IMG/VR virus record: IMGVR_UViG_3300038549_000009
Span: 1-64,000 of that record
Direction: 5' to 3' (one strand)
Source: a virus
Length of the DNA stretch: 64,000 nucleotides
A program made the translations under genes and the position numbers. Positions 8,156 to 15,304 of the stretch are shown in pieces. The notes beneath the pieces are model-generated. The model saw nothing but the letters and a program-made list of their open reading frames with translations, was not told the origin of the DNA and did not search any database. Positions within the stretch are counted from its first letter, which is position 1. Each line of letters opens with the position of its first letter.

Positions 8156-9022
8156 TCACGGGATAGCGCCGACCGCCGAAAGGTAGGCGCTCAGGATTGA
8201 GTAAAGCGCTGCCGCTTCCGTGCTCGTCAGGGAACCGCCGATAGAACACGCACCGATCCGGGGCTCGCGACTGACCCATGTGAACCCGGCGAAGCTCGCG
8301 CCGATGGAAAAGTTGGAACTGACCAGCGCGGTGCTCGTTCCAGTGTCGGTATCGGACTCAACTCCGTCCCGGTAGAACTGCGCCGCTGTTGCCCCCGAGC
8401 GATTGGCTAGATACATCCCGCGCACTACTGAAGATGTCGCAGAGTCCATCTGGCCGCTGCCGTTGATCCACCCGAATCCTTGAGAGCCAGCCAACACCGA
8501 CTTCGGCGTGATTCTGCCGACGGTATCGCCTCCCGGAAACTCGTTGAAGTTCCGCGCGTCGAACCCGCCTGCGCCTTGGCCGTCGCCTTCACTGGTCGCA
8601 AAGATGGAGGTGTGGCCGCTGTTCTGCGTCATCACAGGCACGGTATTGAAGTCCGGTCCCAGCAAGTAGCTCGCGTTGGCGTTGATCTGGCCGTTGCCGG
8701 TGAAGCCGCCATCGGCCGTGAATGCCATGCTGTTGATTCTCGTAAGCAGCCCGAACGACGGGTCTTTCCAGTTCAGCCGCCCCGCCTGTTCGTCGTGTGC
8801 CGCGTGCACGTAGAGCACGCCCTGCTTGGTCCAGAGGCCGGCAGCCATCAAATCGCTGATGGTGTCATTTATCAGCGTCTTGCGCGCCTCGCTCGGTTCG
8901 ACCGTCATGGCCGCGAACAGCGCTTCCGACTCGGGCAGGAAGCCGACAGCGCCCCCGGCCGTCGACTGAACGGCAGCAATGACAGCGAGCGTGCGACTCA
9001 GACGTGCACGGCGATCGGACAC
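8156..9022 (-). CDS. virion or receptor-binding-like structural protein
   Basis: This 288-residue protein starts with GTG after a strong RBS (AGGAGGG). It is rich in Gly, Ser and Thr with beta-prone segments, and ends with SLTSTEAAALYSILSAYLSAVG. Endings of the type LT..E.AALY.....YL..IG are common in LamG/concanavalin-like phage tail and fibre proteins. An N-terminal hydrophobic stretch (LAVIAAVQSTAGGAVGFL) is present. As the last gene of the late operon it may be a tail accessory or host-binding protein; the call rests on composition and context. Confidence 0.45.
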   Translation of the reverse strand: MSDRRARLSRTLAVIAAVQSTAGGAVGFLPESEALFAAMTVEPSEARKTLINDTISDLMAAGLWTKQGVLYVHAAHDEQAGRLNWKDPSFGLLTRINSMAFTADGGFTGNGQINANASYLLGPDFNTVPVMTQNSGHTSIFATSEGDGQGAGGFDARNFNEFPGGDTVGRITPKSVLAGSQGFGWINGSGQMDSATSSVVRGMYLANRSGATAAQFYRDGVESDTDTGTSTALVSSNFSIGASFAGFTWVSREPRIGACSIGGSLTSTEAAALYSILSAYLSAVGAIP

Positions 9023-9031
9023 GGAACCCTC

Positions 9032-9178
9032 CTAGTAGCCGGGGCGCCGCTTGCGCGGCTTGCGCGGCTTCGCGCCGCGAGCGGGATGATGGGGGTAGGG
9101 CATGGCGCGCTTCAGTGCTGGCGCGGCGTGTCCCGCAGTGCGCGGCGGGATGTCGCTATACTGGTTGAACGTGGCCAC
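9032..9178 (-). CDS. 48-residue basic protein resembling the capsid N-terminus
   Basis: The gene starts with GTG at 9178 directly after the upstream stop and ends with TAG. Its first 18 residues, VATFNQYSDIPPRTAGHA, closely match the start of the major capsid protein, MATYNEYGDITPRTAAHA, encoded 24 kb away. The rest is unrelated and strongly basic (KPRKPRKRRP). The tail motif GAKPRKP is shared with the neighbouring 55-residue protein. It may be a capsid-related accessory peptide or a relic of gene duplication. The GTG start is supported mainly by the similarity, since the RBS (GGGG) is weak. Confidence 0.55.
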   Translation of the reverse strand: MATFNQYSDIPPRTAGHAAPALKRAMPYPHHPARGAKPRKPRKRRPGY

Positions 9179-9179
9179 A

Positions 9180-9347
9180 TCAGTGCCCCATCGGCTTGCG
9201 GGGCTTCGCGCCGTAGGCACGACCGCCGTGTTTGCGGTAGGTGCTGAGCGCGATTGCAATGGCCTGATCTTGCGGCTTGCCAGCGTGCATCTCTTTCGAG
9301 ATGTTCGCGCCGATGTCCTTTTTCTTTCCTGATTTGATAAGCGGCAT
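9180..9347 (-). CDS. small conserved basic phage protein
   Basis: This is a 55-residue protein with RBS GAGGGGAT before ATG at 9347. The sequence MPLIKSGKKKDIGANISKE followed by GKPQDQAIAIALS is a widespread small phage protein pattern (MPL..S.S......N...EM..GKP.KQA.AIA). Its function is unknown in the families where it occurs. It ends in GAKPRKPMGH, like its downstream neighbour. Confidence 0.75.
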   Translation of the reverse strand: MPLIKSGKKKDIGANISKEMHAGKPQDQAIAIALSTYRKHGGRAYGAKPRKPMGH

Positions 9348-9349
9348 GG

Positions 9350-9748
9350 TTATCCCCTCGCGATGGCGCGTGCTGACACGGTAGCGGAATCCGCCGCTGC
9401 GGAAGCCTGAATGCGGATCGAGTAGAACGGGAGCACGTTCAGCAGGAGCCACCCGCTCGCGCCGGCGCCGAGGATCGTCAGGTCCCCGCTCGCGTCGACC
9501 ACGATGCCGGCGGGCGTTGTATAGTCCGCAGCTACCGACAGGATCGTCTGGTAGGTGTCATCCGGCGTCATGCGCGCCTGCACCACGAACTGATCGAACG
9601 CCTGAGTGACCGGGCGCACCGCCACGCCCATGAACGCGGCGTCGTCGACGTTGATCTCGAGGATCGTCGTGAGTGAAGCGGCCGGCACTACCACGCCCGT
9701 CGCGTCGACGATTACCTTGCCCGGTGTTACGCTTTGAGTCTGTGCCAT
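9350..9748 (-). CDS. hypothetical virion-associated protein
   Basis: This is a 132-residue protein, mildly acidic and beta-prone, with no signal peptide or Cys. Repeated short hydrophobic strands (VIVDATGVVVP, ILEINVDD, LTILGAGASGWLLLNVLPF) suggest a small beta-sandwich. It sits among late genes, so a structural role such as head decoration or tail accessory is plausible. Family not recognised. Confidence 0.6.
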   Translation of the reverse strand: MAQTQSVTPGKVIVDATGVVVPAASLTTILEINVDDAAFMGVAVRPVTQAFDQFVVQARMTPDDTYQTILSVAADYTTPAGIVVDASGDLTILGAGASGWLLLNVLPFYSIRIQASAAADSATVSARAIARG

Positions 9749-9763
9749 CGGTTTTCTCCTAAA

Positions 9764-10225
9764 TTAAACGCCGCCGCCCGTGAGGCCGCGAATCATGTCG
9801 TGCAATTTCTGTTGCTGCTTGATGATGTCTTCCTGAGTCGGAGCCGCCGGAGCCGGCGCTGGTGCTGGCGCGGGTGCCGGAGCCGGCGCCACCGGTGCGG
9901 GGGCGGGGGCGGGGGTGGGTGTCCCGTATGGCAACGGAGCCGGGACAATTTCACGACGCCCCTGAATGAAATCCAGCAAGCCGGGTTGTTGCGCAGGAGG
10001 AACACCGAAATTGGGCCCGCGCCGATCGAGCGCACTGCCGAACAGGAGGTTCAAAAAGGTATCGAACATGCCTGTGCCGGGCAGCTCCGTCGGAGGCTTG
10101 GCCCCGCCTACCGGGGTCGCCGGGGTCGCCGGCGTCACCGCCGCCGCAGCTTGCGGGCGCGCGCCCATGCTCGCTCGACTCTCGATCGGGAGCAGGTCGT
10201 TGTAGAGGGGATCGGTGGAGGCCAT
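9764..10225 (-). CDS. Pro/Ala-rich late protein
   Basis: ATG at 10225 is taken as the start, giving 153 residues; a TTG three codons upstream is possible. The middle carries a Pro-Ala repeat tract (PAPAPAPVAPAPAP), and the C-terminus is helical (EDIIKQQQKLHDMIRGL). TATAAT on the minus strand lies only 8 bp upstream, so if a promoter is active there the mRNA would be nearly leaderless. Function unknown; the tract resembles those in the scaffold and internal virion proteins of the same genome. Confidence 0.55.
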   Translation of the reverse strand: MASTDPLYNDLLPIESRASMGARPQAAAAVTPATPATPVGGAKPPTELPGTGMFDTFLNLLFGSALDRRGPNFGVPPAQQPGLLDFIQGRREIVPAPLPYGTPTPAPAPAPVAPAPAPAPAPAPAPAAPTQEDIIKQQQKLHDMIRGLTGGGV

Positions 10226-10233
10226 GAGGGTCA

Positions 10234-10262
10234 ATTATACGCCCGAGGGGGACCCTTAGCTA
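10234..10262 (-). promoter_or_regulatory. possible promoter, TAGCT-N18-TATAAT
   Basis: On the minus strand TATAAT occupies 10234-10239, and TAGCT at 10258-10262 lies 18 bp upstream. The same two elements with the same spacing occur at 43426-43454. The -35 does not match sigma70 well, and the site is very close to the start codon. Confidence 0.35.
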
Positions 10263-10834
10263 GTCTTGCCTATCGTCGGGCCGGAGTTCTTGTTCCGGAC
10301 GCCGAACCACCAGACGACGCAGGTCGTGGTCAGATAGATGATATTGCCGACAACCATCTTCCAGACCTCGAGCGCAGCGGCCGTGTCGAGGTCTTCGGCG
10401 TTCAGCACGGTCTTCGCCTGCCACCACACGAACGTCGTCAGGGCGCAAAGGTAGACGGTGAGAAGCGGCCGGATGCAGCCCCGGAACGCATCGAGCAGGA
10501 CCAGCACCCACGCCTGCCCACGCGAGGGCTTCACGCCGTCGGAGTAGCGCTCGGGCTCGAGTTTGTAGCTCGCGGCGAACGCCTCGGCGTCAGCCACGGC
10601 TTCCTTGCCGGCCGCCTCAACTTCCGCGACCTTCGTCTTCGCAGCCCACTCCTGCTTCATGATCTCCGCGTCGACCCGACGCATTTCGACGGCGTTCTTG
10701 TGGCGATCTCTCTCGATTTCGATATCGAGCTGCTTGTTCTTGTAGTCCGCGAAGCGCTGCGCGATCATGCCGATCAGGCCGGTCGCGCCGCCCGAGAAGA
10801 TGTTGCCGAAAACCAGTCCGAGTAGTTCAAGCAT
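10256..10834 (-). CDS. putative holin (3TM holin-like)
   Basis: The ATG at 10834 (RBS GGAG) gives 192 residues. The N-terminus is hydrophobic (LLGLVFGNIFSGGATGLIGMIA), followed by a charged helix of about 60 residues (DIEIERDRHKNAVEMRRVDAEIMKQ) and two C-terminal membrane segments (RPLLTVYLCALTTFVWW and VVGNIIYLTTTCVVWWFG). This layout matches the GTA-type 3TM holin family. Holins time lysis by opening the inner membrane. It overlaps the DUF5675-like gene by 8 bp, consistent with a lysis cassette. Confidence 0.65.
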   Translation of the reverse strand: MLELLGLVFGNIFSGGATGLIGMIAQRFADYKNKQLDIEIERDRHKNAVEMRRVDAEIMKQEWAAKTKVAEVEAAGKEAVADAEAFAASYKLEPERYSDGVKPSRGQAWVLVLLDAFRGCIRPLLTVYLCALTTFVWWQAKTVLNAEDLDTAAALEVWKMVVGNIIYLTTTCVVWWFGVRNKNSGPTIGKTS

Positions 10835-11252
10835 TGACGATCTCCAAATTGAAAGGTTGACATCCCATTGTCGTTTCAAACCGCCGCACCGCCGGCGCCG
10901 ACAGCAGTAGCGCCTTCTGTCCTTCGATCCATCCCAGCCGCTCGCCCAGTGCGATGCAGCCCTGCAACTGTGACCGGTAGCCCTTGGCGCTATCGCCCAT
11001 CAGGTTCGCCGAGTGCGCCCGGATGCCCACTCTCGGGTCCGTGCCAAGCAGCAGATACATCATTCGTTTAAACGTCCTGCTCCACGTCCACACCACCGGG
11101 TAGGTCCCGAGCGGTATGCACGAGAGCCCCGTCGCGTTGTCCCGCCACGGCTGCTCGCCGGTGAACAGGACCAAGCCGGTCGGCACGATGATCCGGCCGA
11201 ACGTGCCCTGATCCCCGGTCTCGTGCCGCTCGAGCCTGACGAGCGGCAGCAC
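10827..11252 (-). CDS. DUF5675-like protein, lysis cassette
   Basis: This is a 141-residue protein. The pattern LVRLERHETGDQGTFG, FTGEQPWRDN, CIPLGTYPV and, later, GIRAHSANLMGDS..QLQGCIALG follows the DUF5675 family found in phage lysis regions, where short peptidoglycan-active proteins are suspected. The catalytic mechanism of the family is not established. It lies directly upstream of the holin-like gene in the late operon. It is the first candidate for muralytic activity; the second is the SleB-type protein at 52962. Confidence 0.7.
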   Translation of the reverse strand: MLPLVRLERHETGDQGTFGRIIVPTGLVLFTGEQPWRDNATGLSCIPLGTYPVVWTWSRTFKRMMYLLLGTDPRVGIRAHSANLMGDSAKGYRSQLQGCIALGERLGWIEGQKALLLSAPAVRRFETTMGCQPFNLEIVNA

Positions 11253-11443
11253 TATCCCCTCGACACAGGCTTGAGGGCTACCTTGCCGCCGGCAGTAGTC
11301 AACCCGCCGTTACACAGCTTCTCAGTCGTGAATGCGAGGTCGAGCGCGTGCGCGGCGACGCGCTGTGTCGCCTCGCGCATCTCCATGCGCTCCAGCTCCC
11401 GCTTCGGGCTGAGAAACTTGAGGACCTTCACACACATCTTCAT
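11252..11443 (-). CDS. small hypothetical late protein
   Basis: This is a 63-residue basic protein in the lysis-gene cluster, overlapping neighbours at both ends by 1-4 bp. A helical central segment (RELERMEMREATQRVAAHALDLA) is the only visible feature. No signal peptide is obvious. Confidence 0.55.
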   Translation of the reverse strand: MKMCVKVLKFLSPKRELERMEMREATQRVAAHALDLAFTTEKLCNGGLTTAGGKVALKPVSRG

Positions 11444-11667
11444 AGGTGCACCCTTCCGGACAGCGCGACCAGCGCGAGCTTCACCTGATCGAGCGCGTCC
11501 TTCACTGCGGTCAACATGGCGAGCGCTTCCTTGCGGTCGACGCGGTTCTCACTGCGCTCGGTCCAGAACAGAAACATCGTCGCGGCGTTCGTCGCGAGCA
11601 GCACGGCCACCGCGATGTTCTCGGGCTTGCCGAGGATGTCGAACAGAAACTTGAAAAGCGTCTCCAT
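11440..11667 (-). CDS. small membrane protein in the lysis cluster
   Basis: This is a 75-residue protein with one N-terminal membrane segment (IAVAVLLATNAATMFLFW) and a charged helical C-terminus (ENRVDRKEALAMLTAVKDALDQVKLAL). A single TM plus a soluble helix fits an inner-membrane spanin or a holin/antiholin. No adjacent outer-membrane lipoprotein is seen, so neither role is confirmed. Confidence 0.6.
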   Translation of the reverse strand: METLFKFLFDILGKPENIAVAVLLATNAATMFLFWTERSENRVDRKEALAMLTAVKDALDQVKLALVALSGRVHL

Positions 11668-11675
11668 GATCCACC

Positions 11676-11891
11676 TCAGTCGTGTATCGCGTTGGTCGAG
11701 TCGGCACGGGTCTTCCGCTTGAGCGCCCGGAACACGTTGAGCGCCGGATAGCGGAGCAGGCCGAACGTGAAAATCGTCGTGAACAGCACGACCGCCGCCG
11801 ACACCGTCGTGAGGAGGGCAACCTCAATCGGACCCGGATGCGTCTCCGCCGAGACCGGGACCGACGACACGGGATTTTCAGAAGGCAGCAT
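11676..11891 (-). CDS. small single-TM late protein
   Basis: This is a 71-residue protein with a polar Pro-rich N-terminus, one membrane segment (VALLTTVSAAVVLFTTIFTFGLL) and a basic cytoplasmic-type tail (RALKRKTRAD). It is the first gene after the tail fibre and probably belongs to the lysis group as a holin or antiholin candidate. Confidence 0.6.
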   Translation of the reverse strand: MLPSENPVSSVPVSAETHPGPIEVALLTTVSAAVVLFTTIFTFGLLRYPALNVFRALKRKTRADSTNAIHD

Positions 11892-11897
11892 GATCGC

Positions 11898-14477
11898 TTA
11901 CTCGGCGTGCAGTATGACGCTCGAATTGCCGGGGGCCGTGCCCGCGTCGTATTCCACCGCGAGCGCGTCGCCGGCCACTACCGCCACGGTGCCGGTCGCT
12001 ACGCTGCCGGTCGCGCCGCTGAGCGTGATCGTCTGCGCCACGGTGCCGTTCTTCACGATCTTGAAGACCGTGGTCCCGTCACCAGTGGCGGTGCTCCACG
12101 ACATATACTTGACGGTCCCCGCCTTCGGAACATACATCTGCGAGTTGTTGCCGATCGTCTGCGGAGTGGCAGTGTTCGTCGCGATCTCGCGGAAGTGGAG
12201 GCCCGCATCGCCGCCGGCGAAAGTAGCGCCGCCCATGAACACGGCGAACGGGCTGGGGGAGGCCGTTCCGAACGGGCCCACAGTCACACCGTTGATGCGA
12301 GCGAACATGCCCGCCGTTGTCGTCCACACGTCGCCGTCTGTCGGAGTCGTCGGCGCGGAGCCGTGTGGAACTCGCACGCTCGACTTCGCGGTCGTGGCCG
12401 CCGGCGTCGCGAGCGAGGTCGACGAGGACACGGCCTGACCGTCCACACCCACCTTGCCACGAATGGCGGTGTCACCGCTATCGAGCACGAGGATGTTGTC
12501 GGCGCTGTTCGCGTTATTGCGCAGCGAGATCGAGGTTGCACCCGGAATAATCTGCGAAGCCGCCGCATTAAACTTGAGCGTGTTTGCCAGCACTACTCCG
12601 GATTGAAGGTTGATGGTGCCGGTTCCCTTCGCCTCTATCGACAGCGTGATGTTCGCATCGCTGCCGTTGGCGATAATGTCAACATCATTGCCCGTCGCAC
12701 CACCCGCAAGCGTTATGTAGTTGACCGCGCTCGCTACATGCGCGATCTGCACTTGCTGTCCGCCGCTCGTCGCGAGCGACAGACTGGTAGCGCCGCCGGT
12801 AGATACGGTGGGCGTCACAACACTTGTCCCGAAGTAGCCCGTGCGCGGGCGATCAGCGCCAGCCGCGCCGATGTCGTGCGTGTTGTCTGCCGAGAACTCT
12901 ATGCTGCCGGTGAAGGCGCGGGTCCCGTCTGCCAGCGTGTATTGCGGATGATCGTCGTCGCCCAGCCCGGTGAGCGCACCGTGGTCGTGGGTGTGCCCGA
13001 GCGGCGAATAAAGCGCATCGCCCTCCGCCTGCGTGAGGTAGCCGGGATGCGGGTCCGCAGCGTTCTCGTGATCGAAGGCCCAGTTGCTCGAGATCGGGTC
13101 CGTCGTCGCGCCGTTGACGGGCACGTCGTCGACCTCGGTGTGGAGCACGTATTGCGGGTGGTCGTCATCGCCGAGGCCGGTGAGCGCGCCGTGGTCGATG
13201 CTGGATACTGCCACCCATGAAAGTAGGCCGGCGCCGTCGCTTTGTAGAAACCCTGCCGCGTCTGCGGCCGGGAGCGTGTATGTGATATCGCCTCCGGGCT
13301 GGTCTTGCACCCTGAATTTAGTGAAGCTACTACCTCCCGTGCGATCGGCGAACACAATGCCCGAGCGCACCATCAGGAGTTCTTTCGTGGAAGGATCGAC
13401 ACGAATTATGCCAAAACCTCCCAGCGAAGTTCCAGTGGTCAACATGAACGCGCCGGTATCGTCGTTGTTCACTCCGACCGACCAATCGGCCTGCCCTCTA
13501 TAGACCGTCCGCGCCTCGTTGCTATTGACTCCGGACGGAACTTTCAGAACGTGCTCGGCGTGCGCTGTGCCGCCGCCCGTGTTCTCTGTGAGAAGCGTCA
13601 GCGCACCGGATACGGATGCTTGGATAGTCGTGTCGCCCGTGATCGTGCGCGTGCCATCGGCAAGGAAATACTGAACGTGGTCGTCGTCGGCGAGGCCGGT
13701 CAGCGCGCCGTGATCCGTCACGGCTTCAGCCACGATCTCTTGCAGCGCAGCCTGCACGTCGGTCGCACCGATCGACCCGAACGGCACTACGGAGATCGCA
13801 CTCGCGTCGTGCGCATCGGTGGCATCCGCGATGTGCGCAGCAGCGATAGGCTCCGTGATGGGGGCGTAGAACCCATCGCCCTCTGCCTGCGTCAGGAAAA
13901 GTGCGTCGCCTTCCGCCGGCGTGAGATATTGTGGATGCGGATCGAGCGCGGCTTCGTGCGCGGACACAGCCGCCGCAGCAGCGCCGAGCGGATCAAAAGC
14001 GGCGGCACCCTCAGCGGCGGTCAAATACTGCGGGTGTGGGTCGACGGCATTCTCGTGATCGAACGCCCAGTTGCTCGAGATCGGGTCGGTCGTGGCGCCG
14101 TTGACCGGCACATCGTCGACCTCGGTATGGAGCACATACTGCGGATGGTCGTCATCGGCCAAATCCTCGTGCATGATGCGCGACGGGGCGTTGCACCAGA
14201 TGATCTTGGTGCCGGCAGCCCAGTTGACGGCCATGTTGGAGTTGCTGGACAGGATGATCTCGTCGCGGGTGAGCGTGTTGGTGCCGGAGTCATACGTGCC
14301 ACGCCCGACCTCGAAGTCGGATACCGAGTCTTCGACGGCGTAGTAGACGGACGCCCCGTGGAGCGATGGGCTTACGCTGCCGAACGCGATGAAGCGCGGC
14401 AGCGGGCCGACGAGGGCGTAGGCTCCCGTGCCAGTGGTAGTGGTCGTTTCTTTGACGCGGTCTACAATCTTTGCCAT
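11898..14477 (-). CDS. tail fibre protein
   Basis: This 859-residue protein contains multiple HGALTGLxDDDHxQY motifs and DPHPQYLT repeats, which are characteristic of phage tail-fibre shafts. The C-terminal 250 residues are a Gly/Thr/Ser-rich beta region likely to carry receptor contact. Two 108-bp segments encoding TEVDDVPVNGATTDP are near copies (see the repeat entry). It reads downstream of the 119-residue protein and upstream of the lysis genes. The N-terminus (MAKIVDRVKETTTTTG) probably attaches to the baseplate or tail. Confidence 0.85.
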   Translation of the reverse strand: MAKIVDRVKETTTTTGTGAYALVGPLPRFIAFGSVSPSLHGASVYYAVEDSVSDFEVGRGTYDSGTNTLTRDEIILSSNSNMAVNWAAGTKIIWCNAPSRIMHEDLADDDHPQYVLHTEVDDVPVNGATTDPISSNWAFDHENAVDPHPQYLTAAEGAAAFDPLGAAAAAVSAHEAALDPHPQYLTPAEGDALFLTQAEGDGFYAPITEPIAAAHIADATDAHDASAISVVPFGSIGATDVQAALQEIVAEAVTDHGALTGLADDDHVQYFLADGTRTITGDTTIQASVSGALTLLTENTGGGTAHAEHVLKVPSGVNSNEARTVYRGQADWSVGVNNDDTGAFMLTTGTSLGGFGIIRVDPSTKELLMVRSGIVFADRTGGSSFTKFRVQDQPGGDITYTLPAADAAGFLQSDGAGLLSWVAVSSIDHGALTGLGDDDHPQYVLHTEVDDVPVNGATTDPISSNWAFDHENAADPHPGYLTQAEGDALYSPLGHTHDHGALTGLGDDDHPQYTLADGTRAFTGSIEFSADNTHDIGAAGADRPRTGYFGTSVVTPTVSTGGATSLSLATSGGQQVQIAHVASAVNYITLAGGATGNDVDIIANGSDANITLSIEAKGTGTINLQSGVVLANTLKFNAAASQIIPGATSISLRNNANSADNILVLDSGDTAIRGKVGVDGQAVSSSTSLATPAATTAKSSVRVPHGSAPTTPTDGDVWTTTAGMFARINGVTVGPFGTASPSPFAVFMGGATFAGGDAGLHFREIATNTATPQTIGNNSQMYVPKAGTVKYMSWSTATGDGTTVFKIVKNGTVAQTITLSGATGSVATGTVAVVAGDALAVEYDAGTAPGNSSVILHAE
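13063..13170. repeat. 108-bp direct repeat in the tail fibre gene, copy 1
   Basis: This segment matches 14050-14157 at an offset of 987 bp (329 codons), with about nine substitutions. It encodes the fibre module with HENA, VPVNG and DDDHPQY. Substitutions are mostly at third codon positions, consistent with module duplication under selection. Confidence 0.85.
14050..14157. repeat. 108-bp direct repeat in the tail fibre gene, copy 2
   Basis: This is the partner of 13063-13170, in the same orientation and frame. It lies in the N-terminal part of the fibre, whereas copy 1 lies in the middle. Confidence 0.85.
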
Positions 14478-14486
14478 CGGTGCACC

Positions 14487-14846
14487 TTATGTAAAGACGA
14501 TGTCCCACGCGAACTGGATCGCTTCGCCAGCCACGAGTGGAACCGGGGTGAAGTCGGACTTCACGAGAAGACTGCCGGCTGACAGGTCATCGAAAATGCC
14601 CGCATTGGTAACCGTGCGCGGGGCCGTCGCAACGATCAGGCCGGTCAGACGCAGCGTGTCGTTGGTCGTGGTGGTCGTCAGGTTAAGCTCGGAGCACAGG
14701 CTGCGCGCTTCCGGGCCCTCCGTGAACAGCGCCGTGTCGGTGACGAGCGTCGTGCCGGCGCCCGTGCCCCAGCCTACAAAGAGGCTCAGCAGCGCCAGCG
14801 CGTCGGCGATGATTTCTTTTCCGGTATTGACTAGGAGCGTAGCCAT
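14487..14846 (-). CDS. tail-associated hypothetical protein
   Basis: This is a 119-residue protein starting MATLLVNTGKEIIADAL. Proteins with this type of N-terminus and a Thr-rich middle (LTTTTTNDTLRLTG) occur next to fibre genes in several phages as small tail proteins. No catalytic residues are visible. It overlaps the end of the 54-residue gene upstream. Confidence 0.6.
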   Translation of the reverse strand: MATLLVNTGKEIIADALALLSLFVGWGTGAGTTLVTDTALFTEGPEARSLCSELNLTTTTTNDTLRLTGLIVATAPRTVTNAGIFDDLSAGSLLVKSDFTPVPLVAGEAIQFAWDIVFT

Positions 14847-14995
14847 TTGCCTATACTCCAGAGTATTCGTTTAAACACATTTCTGCTCCCGTATGCGATC
14901 GTGCCGAGGTCGCGCTTCACGGTGCCGTCGGCGTTGAGCACCACGGCGCGCAGCCGCGCCTCTTTCACCCCGCGCCCGAGGACGGTGAACTGCAT
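14831..14995 (-). CDS. 54-residue basic protein
   Basis: ATG at 14995-14993 overlaps the TGA of the upstream gene (TGATG), with GAGGG upstream as RBS. The reading frame ends at TAG 14833-14831, inside the start of the next gene. The protein begins MQFTVLGRGVKEARLRAVVL and ends with FKRILWSIGKWLRS, an amphipathic basic helix. It carries the GTTTAAAC site at 14869. It fills the only gap in this part of the operon, which supports its being real. Confidence 0.6.
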   Translation of the reverse strand: MQFTVLGRGVKEARLRAVVLNADGTVKRDLGTIAYGSRNVFKRILWSIGKWLRS

Positions 14996-15282
14996 CACGC
15001 GTCCCTCACGAACAGGTTAGCTTCCATCGACAGGACGTTGTTGTCGCTGGTGCCCACGACCACCGTGAACTTGTATTGCGTATCGGCGGTCCCTCCTGCG
15101 ACGCGGACCTGCACGCGCTTCCCGGCGAATGCCTGCTCCGAGAGCGTCAGCCCGATCGGCAGCGCGCCAAGCGCTAGAAGCGTCGTGATCTCCTCGTCCT
15201 CCGCCATGTCCGGCGTGAAGTCAAACGTGTAGACCCGGCTCTCAACCGGCTGTTTCTCAAGATAGGGGAGGTCGTAGCTCAT
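14995..15282 (-). CDS. small virion-associated hypothetical protein
   Basis: This is a 95-residue acidic protein, beta-prone in its second half (RVQVRVAGGTADTQYKFTVVVGTSD), resembling small immunoglobulin-like tail or neck proteins. It sits between the giant virion protein and the fibre-associated genes. Family not identified. Confidence 0.6.
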   Translation of the reverse strand: MSYDLPYLEKQPVESRVYTFDFTPDMAEDEEITTLLALGALPIGLTLSEQAFAGKRVQVRVAGGTADTQYKFTVVVGTSDNNVLSMEANLFVRDA

Positions 15283-15304
15283 AGCACCATTTTACCATGT
15301 TGGA

